From the NCBI RefSeq assembly GCF_900104965.1, contig NZ_LT629757.1:3968001-4032000 (forward strand): DNA of 64,000 nucleotides, written 5' to 3'. Source of the DNA: Nocardioides scoriae (GTDB lineage: Bacteria; Actinomycetota; Actinomycetes; Propionibacteriales; Nocardioidaceae). The notes beneath the pieces are model-generated. The model had not been told where the DNA came from. It worked only from the letters and a program-made list of their open reading frames with translations, and ran no database searches. This document shows positions 47,549 to 55,529 of the stretch, in pieces. Every line of letters begins with the position of its first letter. Within the stretch, counting starts at the first letter, position 1. A program made the position numbers and the translations under genes.

Positions 47549-47580
47549 AGCCGACCGCGTCGAGCGCGACGCGGTCGGCT
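47549..47580 (+). terminator. Terminator after ffh
   Basis: A 14-base perfect stem, AGCCGACCGCGTCG (47549-47562) with its complement at 47567-47580 around a four-base loop, starts ten bases after the ffh stop. Confidence 0.8.
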
Positions 47581-47613
47581 GGCCCCGGGACGGCGTGGGT
47601 CAGCGCGCGGGCG

Positions 47614-48807
47614 TCACCCCAGGGGCACCCGCGTCACGGTGCCGCCGTCGGCGCACACGCTGCAGGTGGTGACGTACGCCGCGCGGCCGCGCACCGCGAC
47701 GCCGTACGGCGCCGCCAGGCCGGACGCCACGGTGCTCGGCGAGCTGGACCCCCTCGCGACCCGCACCAGCGAACCGCTCGGCAGCTCGCCCTCGGGGGTG
47801 CCGAGCAGCCCGGCGTCGGCGAGCTGCACGGCGTGCAGCCGGCCGCGGTGCCAGGTCAGGTCGGTGACGTTGGTCAGGCCGGTGGCCCAGACCGTCGGGG
47901 CCCGGCCGGGCACGACGCGGAAGACCTTGGCGCCGCCCTGCGGGAACGGGAAGCCGACGAGCTGGCTGACGAAGAACGACCCGCCGGGGCCGCGGGTCAC
48001 CGACGTCGGCACCGCCTGGGCGTCGATCGCGGGTCCGCCGAACGGGTTCGGGACGCCCGCCGTGACCGGGAAGGTCGCCACGGTGCTCACCCGGCCGACG
48101 CGGGCCCGGAGCAGGTCGTTGCCGCCGGCGTCGGACACCAGCACCCCCGAGCCGGTGCGGACCAGGCCGCCCGGGTTGCTGTCGGGGCCGGCGCCGTCGG
48201 GGTCGGTGTCCTGCTCGTGGGCGACGAGATCGGCCAGCACGAACCGGCCGCCGCCGAGGGTGCCGCCCATCACCGTGCCGAGCTGGCGCCGGGCGGGCGG
48301 GGGCAGCTGGCGCCGGAAGTCCTCGTCGCCGCCGAGCCCGATCGAGACCCGGTAGCCGCCCCGCGGCCCGACGGCCACGTCGGTCGGCCCGGTGGCCTGG
48401 TTGCCACCCTCGGCCGCGAGCGACGGCAGCCCGGTCACGACGCGGCGCTGCTTCCCGCGGGCCAGCATCGTGACCGCCCCGCTGGCGCCGTAGCAGACCT
48501 CGTCGGACTCGGCGCCGGCCACGCACGGCCCCGACCCGCCGACCCCGGACTCGGCCACGAACAGCCGACCCCGCCGGTCGAAGGAGAGCTGGCGCGGGTT
48601 GTCGAGGCCGGAGGCCACCACGCGGGTGCGCGCGGCGTCGTCGGCCGAGCCGGCCCGGGCGGCCCGACCCGCGGCGGTGGGGGCAGCGGTCGAGGCCGGC
48701 GCGGCCAGGGTGACGGCCGCGGTGGCCAGCGCCGTGCCGAGCACGGCGGTCAGGCGCAGCCGGCGGGCGGAGCGCGTGGGGCGGCGGGTGGAGGCGGGCA
48801 GGGACAT
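47614..48807 (-). CDS. ScyD/ScyE family secreted beta-propeller protein
   Basis: A 397-residue exported protein. A basic start (STRRPTRSARRLRL) and hydrophobic run (TAVLGTALATAAVTLAAPASTAAP) form a signal peptide. The mature part has repeated propeller-like blades: VVASGLDNPRQLSFDRRGRLFVAESG, TDVAVGP, NPGGLVRTGSGVLVSDAGGNDLL and GLAAPYGVAVRGRAAYVTT, as in the ScyD/ScyE family named after scytonemin clusters but common in actinobacteria as proteins of unknown role. The ATG at 48807 follows AGGAG by seven bases. It is convergent with ffh. Confidence 0.8.
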   Translation of the reverse strand: MSLPASTRRPTRSARRLRLTAVLGTALATAAVTLAAPASTAAPTAAGRAARAGSADDAARTRVVASGLDNPRQLSFDRRGRLFVAESGVGGSGPCVAGAESDEVCYGASGAVTMLARGKQRRVVTGLPSLAAEGGNQATGPTDVAVGPRGGYRVSIGLGGDEDFRRQLPPPARRQLGTVMGGTLGGGRFVLADLVAHEQDTDPDGAGPDSNPGGLVRTGSGVLVSDAGGNDLLRARVGRVSTVATFPVTAGVPNPFGGPAIDAQAVPTSVTRGPGGSFFVSQLVGFPFPQGGAKVFRVVPGRAPTVWATGLTNVTDLTWHRGRLHAVQLADAGLLGTPEGELPSGSLVRVARGSSSPSTVASGLAAPYGVAVRGRAAYVTTCSVCADGGTVTRVPLG

Positions 48808-48952
48808 CGGTGGCTCCTGGGGGTGGGCAGGTCGTCCCACACCGTGGACCCGCCATTTTCGAGACCGCAAGGCCGGTCTAGGACGCTGAATCCGCCCATA
48901 GTCGGGCCAGTGGCACCAACCGGCCCGCGGGTCGGGGCGCCGGGGCCGTCTG

Positions 48953-48993
48953 CGTGGAGCATCCCGGGCACCCGGTGCCGATCATGCTCCGCG
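48953..48993. repeat. 41-base hairpin repeat, copy 1 (overlaps the stop of the DUF559 gene)
   Basis: Outer arms CGTGGAGCAT (48953-48962) and ATGCTCCGCG (48984-48993) pair with one G-U. The 21-base centre, CCCGGGCACCCGGTGCCGATC, contains the smaller stem GGCACC/GGTGCC. Copy 2 at 50036-50076 is in the same orientation and differs at four positions. The TGA stop of the DUF559 gene (complement of 48982-48984) lies within this repeat. Confidence 0.8.
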
Positions 48994-49953
48994 CTCGACC
49001 GGGCACGACGGTCCGCACGGGACCGGTTGGCCGGCCCATCCACGGGCCTGGAGCACCTGGCCCACCGCACGGGCGGTGCGGCACGGGTCCAGCACCTGGT
49101 GCCACCCGAGCCGGAGAGTGACCGCACCGCAGACCAGGGTCGCGACGTCCCGTCGGAGGTCGCTCCACCGGTCGCGCGCGAGCTCGTGGCCCAGGCGACC
49201 GTCGAGCTCGACCACGGTGGCGTGGGCGGCGTATTCGACGTCGCGGTAGGTGGTCCGGCCCCCGACCGCGAAGCGGGTCTGGCGGCCGCCGCGGGGCAGG
49301 CCGTGGCGGCGCTCGACGTCGACCAGGTAGGTCTGCTCGAGCACCGAGTGGGACCCGGTCGCCACGTCTCCCAGGAGCTGGGTGACCAGGGCGCGCCGGC
49401 GCATCCGGGAACGCCGCGCCAGGGCCGCCAGGAGCCGGGGCGCAGTGGTGCGTCGGCTGGCGACCGCGTCGGTGAGCACCGCCACGGCCGCGGCGTCGGA
49501 CGTGGCGTGCGCGGCCAGGTCGAGCACGACCGGCTCGAGCCGCAGGCGCGGTGGCGACAGGTGGGACAGGACCTCCTGGTCGAAGCGAGCCAGGCGCACC
49601 ACGACGATGCCGCGGCCGGGTCGCAGCCGTCGCTCCCGATCAACGGCCAGGTGGACGACGGCGTCCTCGACACCCGGCCCGCCCTCGCGCCCCGTCCGCA
49701 CCCCGTGGTGACGCAGGGCCGACCAGCCGGCCAGCGCGGCAGGAGCATGGTGGAGCACGGCAGCCCACTCCCGCTGGACCTGGGTCGGCGGACCGGTGTG
49801 CGCGACGTAGGTGCCGGGGTGCACCCGCGCCCACCGCCGCTGTCGCAGCATCCGCGCGACGTCGTCGTCGTCACCTCCTGCCGCGAGCACCTGCCTGCGC
49901 GAGACGACCTGCTCCTGGCGGGCGAGGAACCTGGCCACTGCCTGCTCGTCCAT
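48982..49953 (-). CDS. AbiEi-like winged-helix plus DUF559 (Vsr-like endonuclease fold) protein
   Basis: A 323-residue two-domain protein. Residues 1-85 resemble the AbiEi antitoxin N-terminal winged helix (VVSRRQVLAAGGDDDDVARM, RVHPGTYVAH). Residues 205-300 resemble DUF559: SVLEQTYLVDVERRHGLP, YRDVEYAAHATVVELDGRLGH and RDVATLVCGAVTLRLGWHQVL, with acidic residues placed as in PD-(D/E)xK nucleases related to Vsr. No AbiEii toxin gene is adjacent, so a classical toxin-antitoxin pair is unlikely. The gene stands between two direct hairpin repeats. Nuclease activity and role are inferred. Confidence 0.72.
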   Translation of the reverse strand: MDEQAVARFLARQEQVVSRRQVLAAGGDDDDVARMLRQRRWARVHPGTYVAHTGPPTQVQREWAAVLHHAPAALAGWSALRHHGVRTGREGGPGVEDAVVHLAVDRERRLRPGRGIVVVRLARFDQEVLSHLSPPRLRLEPVVLDLAAHATSDAAAVAVLTDAVASRRTTAPRLLAALARRSRMRRRALVTQLLGDVATGSHSVLEQTYLVDVERRHGLPRGGRQTRFAVGGRTTYRDVEYAAHATVVELDGRLGHELARDRWSDLRRDVATLVCGAVTLRLGWHQVLDPCRTARAVGQVLQARGWAGQPVPCGPSCPVERGA

Positions 49954-50035
49954 CCTCGGAGCCTCGTGGACCTGGGGCGCCGGGGCCAGGTCGTGGTTGG
50001 GGCCTGTGGACGAGGTGGGGCCGGTCCGACTTCGT

Positions 50036-50076
50036 CGTGGAGCATCCCGGGTACCTGCTGCCGATCATGCTCCACG
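50036..50076. repeat. 41-base hairpin repeat, copy 2 (upstream of the DUF559 gene)
   Basis: Perfect outer arms CGTGGAGCAT (50036-50045) and ATGCTCCACG (50067-50076) surround CCCGGGTACCTGCTGCCGATC minus nothing in length: the centre is 21 bases, as in copy 1. It lies 83 bases before the DUF559 start in that gene's orientation and 74 bases before the divergent amidohydrolase. Confidence 0.8.
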
Positions 50077-50136
50077 GACCGGCGCGGACCGGCTCGGCCC
50101 GGGCGGCGGGAGCGGGATGCCCGGGAGGACCCGCGG

Positions 50137-50142
50137 TAGCGT
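50137..50142 (+). promoter_or_regulatory. -10 box of the amidohydrolase gene, probably leaderless
   Basis: TAGCGT ends seven bases before the ATG at 50150 with no ribosome binding site between, a leaderless layout. Confidence 0.45.
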
Positions 50143-50149
50143 CGCGCGC

Positions 50150-51223
50150 ATGGCAGCGCAGCGATTCGCCGGACCGGTGCTCCCCGACGGCGAGACGAGG
50201 GACCTGTACGTCGTCGACGGTCGGGTCACCTACGAGAAGCAGGCCGGCGCGGAGACCGTCGCCAGCGGGTGGATCGTGCCGGGCCTGGTGGACGCCCACT
50301 GCCACCTCGGCCTCGACGACGACGGCGCGGTCAGCGACGCGGCGACCGAGGAGCAGGCGATCCTCGACCGCGACGGCGGCGCGCTGCTCATCCGCGACTG
50401 CGGCTCGGCGGCCGACACCGCCTGGGTCCACGAGCGCGAGGACCTGCCCCGGCTGATCCGGGCCGGGCGCCACATCGCGCGGACCAGGCGCTACATCCGG
50501 GGCTACGCCCACGAGGTCGAGCCGGACCAGCTGTCGGCGTACGTCGCCCAGGAGGCGCAGCGCGGCGACGGGTGGGTGAAGCTGGTCGGGGACTGGATCT
50601 CGCGCGACGCCGGTGACCTGACCCCGTCGTTCAGCCCCGAGGACTTCGCCGAGGCCATCCGCACCGCCCACGAGCACGGCGCCAAGGTGACGGCGCACTG
50701 CTTCGGCACCGACGTGCTCCCGGGCCTGATCGCCGCGGGCATCGACTGCCTCGAGCACGGCACCGGCCTCACGCCCGAGCTGATCGACTCGATGGTCGCG
50801 GGCTCGGTGGCGCTGGTGCCGACGGTGATGCAGCTGGAGAAGTTCCCGGAGTACGCCGAGGCGGGCGCGGCCAAGTTCCCGGCGTACGCCGAGACGATGA
50901 CCGACCTGCACGCCCGTCGCCGCGAGACGCTGATGAACGCCCACGAGGCCGGCGTGCAGCTGTACGCCGGGTCCGACGGCGGCGGGGTCGCCCGCCACGG
51001 CAACCTGGCCGGCGAGGTCGTCGCGCTGCACGAGCTCGGCCTGAGCACCGAGGCGGCGCTGGGGGCGGCGTCGTGGCGGGCCCGGGAGTGGCTGGGCCTG
51101 GACGGCCGCCTCTCGGAGGGCAGCAGCGCCGACTTCGTGGTGTACGACGCCGACCCGCTCGCCGACCTCGGCGTGCTCCACCGCCCCGCCGTCGTCGTGC
51201 TGCGTGGACGCGTCGTCGCCTGA
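50150..51223 (+). CDS. Amidohydrolase family protein
   Basis: A 357-residue metal-dependent hydrolase of the imidazolonepropionase/prolidase-like amidohydrolase group. The metal motif VDAHCHLGLDDDG is at about residues 45-57; TAHCFG near 186 and LEHGTGLT near 205 give the other histidines, and AGSDGGG near 280 the catalytic Asp. The composite beta-sandwich has its C-terminal strand LEGSSADFVVYDADPL-type end (here LSEGSSADFVVYDAD). Substrate unknown. The stop overlaps the next gene by 20 bases. Confidence 0.85.
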   Translation: MAAQRFAGPVLPDGETRDLYVVDGRVTYEKQAGAETVASGWIVPGLVDAHCHLGLDDDGAVSDAATEEQAILDRDGGALLIRDCGSAADTAWVHEREDLPRLIRAGRHIARTRRYIRGYAHEVEPDQLSAYVAQEAQRGDGWVKLVGDWISRDAGDLTPSFSPEDFAEAIRTAHEHGAKVTAHCFGTDVLPGLIAAGIDCLEHGTGLTPELIDSMVAGSVALVPTVMQLEKFPEYAEAGAAKFPAYAETMTDLHARRRETLMNAHEAGVQLYAGSDGGGVARHGNLAGEVVALHELGLSTEAALGAASWRAREWLGLDGRLSEGSSADFVVYDADPLADLGVLHRPAVVVLRGRVVA

Positions 51224-52016
51224 CGCCGACCCGGAGCTGGTCGCCCGGCTGCGGGCGGCCGGCTGCGTGTTCGCCGAGGACGAGGCCGCCCTGCTGGTCG
51301 GGGCCGCCGACGGGACGCGCGCCCTCGATGACCTCGTCGCCCGCCGGGTGGCGGGGGAGCCGCTCGAGCAGGTGCTCGGCTGGGCGGAGTTCTGCGGCCG
51401 CCGGGTCCGGGTGCTGCCCGGCGTCTTCGTGCCGCGCCGCCGCACCGAGGCGATGGCGCGGCTGGCCGTGCGGCTGCTGCGGGACCGCCCGGCACCGCGG
51501 GTGGTCGACCTGTGCTGCGGCACCGGCGCGATCGCCCTCGTGGTCGCGCAGGAGGTCCCCGGCGCGGAGGTGCACGCCGCCGACCTCGACCCGGTCGCGG
51601 TGGCCTGCGCGCGGCTGGAGCTGCCCCCGGGCACGGTCTACGAGGGCGACCTGTTCGACGCGCTGCCCCGGCGGCTGCGCGGCCTGCTGGACGTGGTGAC
51701 CTGCAACGCGCCGTACGTCCCGACCGGCCGGATCGCCCTGATGCCGCCCGAGGCCCGCGACCACGAGCACCGGGTCGCCCTCGACGGGGGCGCCGACGGC
51801 CTGGACCTGCACCGCCGGGTGGCCGCCTCGGCACCGGCGTGGCTGGCGCCCGGGGGCGTGCTGCTGCTGGAGTGCAGCCCGGCTCAGGCGCCGGTCTCGG
51901 CGGCGGCCTGCGCGGGCGCCGGGCTCCTCGCCGAGGTCCTCACCAGGCCGGAGGAGGGCTCGACGGTGGTCCTGGCGCGGCGGCCGGGGCCCGGTCCGAC
52001 CGCGGCGGACGGCTGA
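51204..52016 (+). CDS. PrmC-related protein-(glutamine-N5) methyltransferase, substrate unknown
   Basis: A 270-residue HemK/PrmC-like methyltransferase. An N-terminal helical part with [22 protein letters not shown] precedes the SAM site [16 protein letters not shown] and the catalytic motif, which reads NAPYVP instead of the NPPY of true PrmC. This and the [21 protein letters not shown] stretch place it with the PrmC-related family of unknown target rather than with release-factor methylase. GTG start within the previous gene. The last 77 bases overlap the convergent membrane-protein gene. Confidence 0.82.
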   Translation: MDASSPDADPELVARLRAAGCVFAEDEAALLVGAADGTRALDDLVARRVAGEPLEQVLGWAEFCGRRVRVLPGVFVPRRRTEAMARLAVRLLRDRPAPRVVDLCCGTGAIALVVAQEVPGAEVHAADLDPVAVACARLELPPGTVYEGDLFDALPRRLRGLLDVVTCNAPYVPTGRIALMPPEARDHEHRVALDGGADGLDLHRRVAASAPAWLAPGGVLLLECSPAQAPVSAAACAGAGLLAEVLTRPEEGSTVVLARRPGPGPTAADG

Positions 52017-52578
52017 GCCAGAGCACCAGCGTCGTCACCAGGACGGCGAGGCCGGAGCCCCCGAGCAGCAGCGACCCCAGGACCGTGGCGACCAGCCCCA
52101 CGGCGAAGCCGGCGCCGAGCGGGCTGCCCACCCGGAGGGCGTCCACGGGGCTCGCGCACCCGATCCGGACCTCCGCGCTCGGGCTCGTGAAGGTCGCGAC
52201 GCCCACCCAGGTGCGGCCCATCGTGGTCACGGTGGTGCTGGTCGTGGTGGGCTCGAGCGCGAGGTCGGTGCCGTCCGCGGTGGTGACGGCGCAGTCGGGG
52301 ACCGGCTCGCCCCGGGGCACGAAGACCATCCGCTCCTCGCCCACGGGCACCCCCACCCCGACCGGCCGGCCCGCCCCGCGGAGCAGGACCACGGCGTCCG
52401 TCGCGACGCCGCGCGAGACGGTGAGGAACAGGCCGGTCGCGAGGACGGCCGCGCCCAGGAGGACCAGCACCCCACCGACCACGAACCACCGGGCGCGCGG
52501 CCGTGGCCTGGTCGGGCGGACGGGTCCGGCGGCGGGCCCGGCGGCGTACGACGGGGGAGGCGGTGGCGTCTGGCTCAC
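51940..52578 (-). CDS. Membrane protein of unknown function
   Basis: A 212-residue protein with a Pro-rich cytoplasmic start ([14 protein letters not shown]), a membrane helix [22 protein letters not shown] near residues 43-64, an extracytoplasmic domain of about 90 residues with two cysteines (VPDCAVT, RIGCAS), and a final hydrophobic region with two segments. No family is recognised. GTG at 52578 with AGGAT-like bases upstream is the likely start. The 77-base overlap with the convergent methyltransferase gene falls in the Pro/Ser-rich tail, so the true 3' end deserves doubt. Confidence 0.6.
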   Translation of the reverse strand: MSQTPPPPPSYAAGPAAGPVRPTRPRPRARWFVVGGVLVLLGAAVLATGLFLTVSRGVATDAVVLLRGAGRPVGVGVPVGEERMVFVPRGEPVPDCAVTTADGTDLALEPTTTSTTVTTMGRTWVGVATFTSPSAEVRIGCASPVDALRVGSPLGAGFAVGLVATVLGSLLLGGSGLAVLVTTLVLWLSRPPRSDRAPAAAPGPPSSPPPAW

Positions 52579-52638
52579 CCCAGGATCGTGCCACCGCGGG
52601 AGCGGCCGGTGGCTCGATTCGGTCGTGGTCGCGGGGCG

Positions 52639-52647
52639 TGGCAGAAT
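52639..52647 (+). promoter_or_regulatory. Extended -10 box (TGGCAGAAT) of rpsP
   Basis: TGGCAGAAT stands 133 bases before the rpsP start. The same nine bases stand before rplS at 55394-55402, which suggests a shared ribosomal-protein promoter type with an extended -10. Confidence 0.45.
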
Positions 52648-52779
52648 GACGCGCTGAGTCGTGCGCCGACCGGACCCTCTCATCCGGCCGGTGCCCGCCA
52701 TCGGGTCACCACCCGCCCTGTCCCCACGGGGTCGCGGAGGTCCCACCACCACACGAACCGTCAAGGAGACACCACAGAC

Positions 52780-53301
52780 GTGGCCGTCAAGATTCGCCTC
52801 AAGCGCATGGGCAAGATCCGCCAGCCGTTCTACCGCGTCGTCGTCGTCGACGCCCGCAAGAAGCGGGACGGACGGGTCATCGAGGAGATCGGCAAGTACC
52901 ACCCCAAGGAGGAGCCCTCGTTCATCGAGGTGACCTCCGACCGGGCGCAGTACTGGCTGGGCGTCGGCGCGCAGCCGACCGAGGCCGTCGAGGCCATCCT
53001 CAAGGTGACCGGCGACTGGCAGAAGTTCAAGGGCCTCCCCGGCACCGAGGGCACCCTGCGCGTCAAGGAAGCCAAGCGCGACAAGACCGAGATCTTCAAC
53101 GAGGCCCTCAAGGACGCCGCCAACGAGCCCAAGGGCGCGGCCGTGACCAAGAAGGCCTCCAAGAAGTCGGCCACCGCCGACGAGAAGACCGAGGACAAGG
53201 CCGCCGACCAGGCCGAGGAGAAGACCGAGGCGCCCGCCGCCGAGGCCGAGACCCCCGCCGAGGCCCCCGCGGAGACGCCGGCCGAGAAGACCGAGGCCTG
53301 A
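52780..53301 (+). CDS. rpsP: 30S ribosomal protein S16 with acidic tail
   Basis: A 173-residue S16. Residues 1-80 are the usual S16 ([41 protein letters not shown]). Residues beyond about 110 form an Ala/Glu/Lys-rich extension ([17 protein letters not shown]), which is common in actinobacteria and absent in other phyla. GTG start with AAGGAG nine bases upstream. It leads the rpsP-KH-rimM-trmD ribosome-maturation group. Confidence 0.96.
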   Translation: MAVKIRLKRMGKIRQPFYRVVVVDARKKRDGRVIEEIGKYHPKEEPSFIEVTSDRAQYWLGVGAQPTEAVEAILKVTGDWQKFKGLPGTEGTLRVKEAKRDKTEIFNEALKDAANEPKGAAVTKKASKKSATADEKTEDKAADQAEEKTEAPAAEAETPAEAPAETPAEKTEA

Positions 53302-53305
53302 GCCG

Positions 53306-53548
53306 ATGCTCGCCGAGGCCCTCGAGCACCTGGTGCGCGGGATCGTGGAGCACCCGGACGACGTCGCGGTGCGTGACAAGCCGATGCGCCGCGGGTCCAT
53401 CCTCGAGGTCCGCGTGCACCCGGCCGACCTGGGCAAGGTCATCGGGCGCGGCGGCCGCACGGCCACCGCGTTCCGCACCGTCGTGGGCTCCCTCGCGGGC
53501 CGCGACGGCGCACGGATCGACTTCGTCGACGTCGACCGACGTCGCTGA
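53306..53548 (+). CDS. khpA: KH-domain RNA-binding protein (KhpA)
   Basis: An 80-residue KH protein. The GxxG loop is VIGRGGRTATAFR. It starts MLAEALEHLVRGIVEHPDDV, normal for KhpA/YlqC, which pairs with KhpB in other bacteria to bind RNA broadly. It follows rpsP by four bases. Confidence 0.93.
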   Translation: MLAEALEHLVRGIVEHPDDVAVRDKPMRRGSILEVRVHPADLGKVIGRGGRTATAFRTVVGSLAGRDGARIDFVDVDRRR

Positions 53549-53557
53549 ACCCGTCCA

Positions 53558-53594
53558 CAGGGGCACCCACTCTCGTCGAGAGCGGGTGCCCCTG
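53558..53594 (+). terminator. Hairpin between khpA and rimM
   Basis: CAGGGGCACCC (53558-53568) pairs with its complement at 53584-53594, and inside CTCTCG (53570-53575) pairs with CGAGAG (53577-53582), giving a nearly continuous 17-base stem. It lies in the 72-base gap and may end or attenuate the rpsP-khpA transcript. Confidence 0.65.
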
Positions 53595-53620
53595 CGGCAT
53601 GTCACCCCGGAGGACCTGAC

Positions 53621-54178
53621 GTGAACGACCAGACCGGCTCCCCGAGCCCCTCGCCCGTCGGGCCGGCGCGCGACGAGGACTGGGTCGTGGTCGCCCGCGT
53701 CGGCCGGCCCCACGGCGTGCGCGGTGAGGTGACGGTCGAGGCCCGCACCGACGAGCCCGAGCGCCGCTTCGCGACCGGCGCGGTGCTGCAGGCGCCGGGC
53801 CGGACCCTCACCGTGGCCGGCTCCCGGCTGCACCAGGGCCGCTGGCTGCTGCGTCTGGAGGAGCTGCACAGCCGCGAGGACGCCGAGGCGGCGCGCGGCC
53901 TGGAGCTGAGCGTGCGGGTCGACCCCGACGAGCGGCCCGAGGACCCCGAGGAGTTCTACGACCACCAGCTGGTGGGGCTGCGCGTCGAGACCACCGACGG
54001 CACCCCCGTCGGGGAGCTGCTGCGCGTGGAGCACCACGGCGCCCAGGACCTGCTGGTCGTGCGGGCGGGGGAGCGCGAGGTGCTGTTCCCGTTCGTGGCC
54101 GCGCTGGTCCCCGTGGTCGACGTGCCCGGCGGCCGGGTCGTGGTCGACGACGCGCCCGGCCTGCTGGACCTGGAGTAG
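53621..54178 (+). CDS. rimM: Ribosome maturation factor RimM
   Basis: A 185-residue RimM that helps fold the 30S head with S19. The N-terminal RimM domain begins [23 protein letters not shown]; the PRC-barrel domain begins with [15 protein letters not shown] and ends with [17 protein letters not shown] short Ser/Pro tail precedes the domain. GTG start. Confidence 0.95.
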   Translation: MNDQTGSPSPSPVGPARDEDWVVVARVGRPHGVRGEVTVEARTDEPERRFATGAVLQAPGRTLTVAGSRLHQGRWLLRLEELHSREDAEAARGLELSVRVDPDERPEDPEEFYDHQLVGLRVETTDGTPVGELLRVEHHGAQDLLVVRAGEREVLFPFVAALVPVVDVPGGRVVVDDAPGLLDLE

Positions 54179-54183
54179 CCCGC

Positions 54184-55371
54184 GTGCGCCTCGACGTCGT
54201 CTCCATCTTCCCCGACTACCTGCGCCCGCTCGACCTCTCGCTGCCCGGCAGGGCGCAGCGCAACGGCCTGCTCGACGTGCGCGTGCACGACCTGCGCGAC
54301 TGGACCGGTGACCGCCACCGCACCGTCGACGACACGCCGTACGGCGGCGGCGCGGGCATGGTGATGAAGCCCGAGCCCTGGGGCGCGGCGCTCGACGAGC
54401 TGCTCGCCGCCCCCGGCGCGGCCCAGCGGCCGACCCTGGTGGTGCCGACCCCGTCGGGCCGGCCGTTCACCCAGGCGGTGGCGGCCGAGCTCGCGACGCG
54501 GGAGCACCTCGTGCTGGCCTGCGGGCGCTACGAGGGCATCGACCAGCGGGTCGTCGACGAGGCGGCGGGCCGCATGGAGGTCCGCGAGGTCTCGATCGGC
54601 GACTACGTGCTCAACGGCGGCGAGGTCGCCGTGCTGGCCGTGGTGGAGGCCGTGGTGCGGCTGCTGCCGGGCTTCATGGGCAACGCGGAGTCGCTCACCG
54701 AGGAGTCGCACGCCGCCGGGCTGCTGGAGTACCCCGTCTACACCAAGCCCGCGTCCTGGCGCGGCCACGAGGTGCCCGAGGTGCTGCTCTCCGGCGACCA
54801 CGCCCGGATCGCGGCCTGGCGCCACGAGCAGTCGGTCGCGCGCACCGCCGAGCGCCGTCCCGACCTGCTGCACCCCGCCCGCGTCGTCGCGACCGGCACC
54901 GAGCTGCGGCTGGCGGTGCCCGCCGACGCCGGCGAGGTCTTCACGCTGCAGCGGGCCTGCTGGGTCCAGGAGCAGCTGGCCAACCCCGAGGTCCGCATCC
55001 CCGCCCTGCACGAGTCGTACGCCGACGTGCAGGCCTGGCTGCCGGAGTGGACCACGCTCGTGCTGCGCCGCGGGGGCCGGCTCGTCGGTGCCGTCCGCGG
55101 CCGCACCGAGGGCGAGCACACCTGGGACGTCGGCCGCCTCATGGTCGCGCCCGACCTCCAGGGGGAGGGCCTGGGCCGGCTCCTGCTCGCCGAGACCGAG
55201 GCCGCCGCGCCCCCGCAGGTGCGCGACTTCGTGCTGTTCACCGGCGCCGGGAGCGTGCGCAACCAGCAGATGTACCGCCGCGCCGGCTACCGGTTGCGAC
55301 CCGATCTCGAGGCCCCGCCCGGTGCCGTCGTGCTGACCAAGACCCGGCGCGGGGCGGGCCGCACCCGCTGA
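54184..55371 (+). CDS. trmD: tRNA (guanine(37)-N1)-methyltransferase TrmD fused to a GNAT acetyltransferase domain
   Basis: A 395-residue fusion. Residues 1-235 are a full Trm[31 protein letters not shown], and the SAM trefoil-knot strands [11 protein letters not shown] (112-122) and [11 protein letters not shown] (137-147). Residues 238-387 look like a GNAT acetyltransferase, with the acetyl-CoA motif [17 protein letters not shown] (321-337) and [10 protein letters not shown] (360-369). TrmD is usually about 230-270 residues, so the added domain is the odd part. The frame is continuous. The acetyl acceptor is unknown. GTG start five bases after rimM. Confidence 0.92.
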   Translation: MRLDVVSIFPDYLRPLDLSLPGRAQRNGLLDVRVHDLRDWTGDRHRTVDDTPYGGGAGMVMKPEPWGAALDELLAAPGAAQRPTLVVPTPSGRPFTQAVAAELATREHLVLACGRYEGIDQRVVDEAAGRMEVREVSIGDYVLNGGEVAVLAVVEAVVRLLPGFMGNAESLTEESHAAGLLEYPVYTKPASWRGHEVPEVLLSGDHARIAAWRHEQSVARTAERRPDLLHPARVVATGTELRLAVPADAGEVFTLQRACWVQEQLANPEVRIPALHESYADVQAWLPEWTTLVLRRGGRLVGAVRGRTEGEHTWDVGRLMVAPDLQGEGLGRLLLAETEAAAPPQVRDFVLFTGAGSVRNQQMYRRAGYRLRPDLEAPPGAVVLTKTRRGAGRTR

Positions 55372-55393
55372 TTTCGTCGTACGCCGCCCCGCA

Positions 55394-55402
55394 TGGCAGA
55401 AT
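55394..55402 (+). promoter_or_regulatory. Extended -10 box (TGGCAGAAT) of rplS
   Basis: TGGCAGAAT, identical to the box before rpsP, lies 128 bases before the rplS ATG and 23 bases after the trmD stop. It would give rplS its own transcript with a leader of about 120 bases. Confidence 0.45.
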
Positions 55403-55430
55403 CGCTCCTTGGCCCGGCTGCCACGGTCAC

Positions 55431-55514
55431 CTGCCACAGGGGGACGACCGGATCGGCGCCGAAGCAGGGCCCGACCATTCATCGAGACACCTATCCGTGG
55501 GTGACCTGTGGCAG
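55431..55514 (+). promoter_or_regulatory. Possible structured leader of rplS
   Basis: CTGCCACAG (55431-55439) pairs with CTGTGGCAG (55506-55514), closing a region of 66 bases that ends 15 bases before the rplS start. The layout suits a leader that could bind L19 or modulate translation, but no known leader family was recognised. Confidence 0.3.
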
Positions 55515-55529
55515 TCACGAGGAGACACC

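Noticed and set aside
47600-48856. A second 418-codon frame overlapping the ScyD/ScyE-like gene
   Set aside because: It is the frame shifted by one base, Arg/Pro-rich, lacking the signal peptide and propeller repeats of the real frame.
48982-49953. AbiE toxin-antitoxin system
   Set aside because: Only the AbiEi-like N-terminal domain is present; no AbiEii nucleotidyltransferase toxin gene is adjacent.
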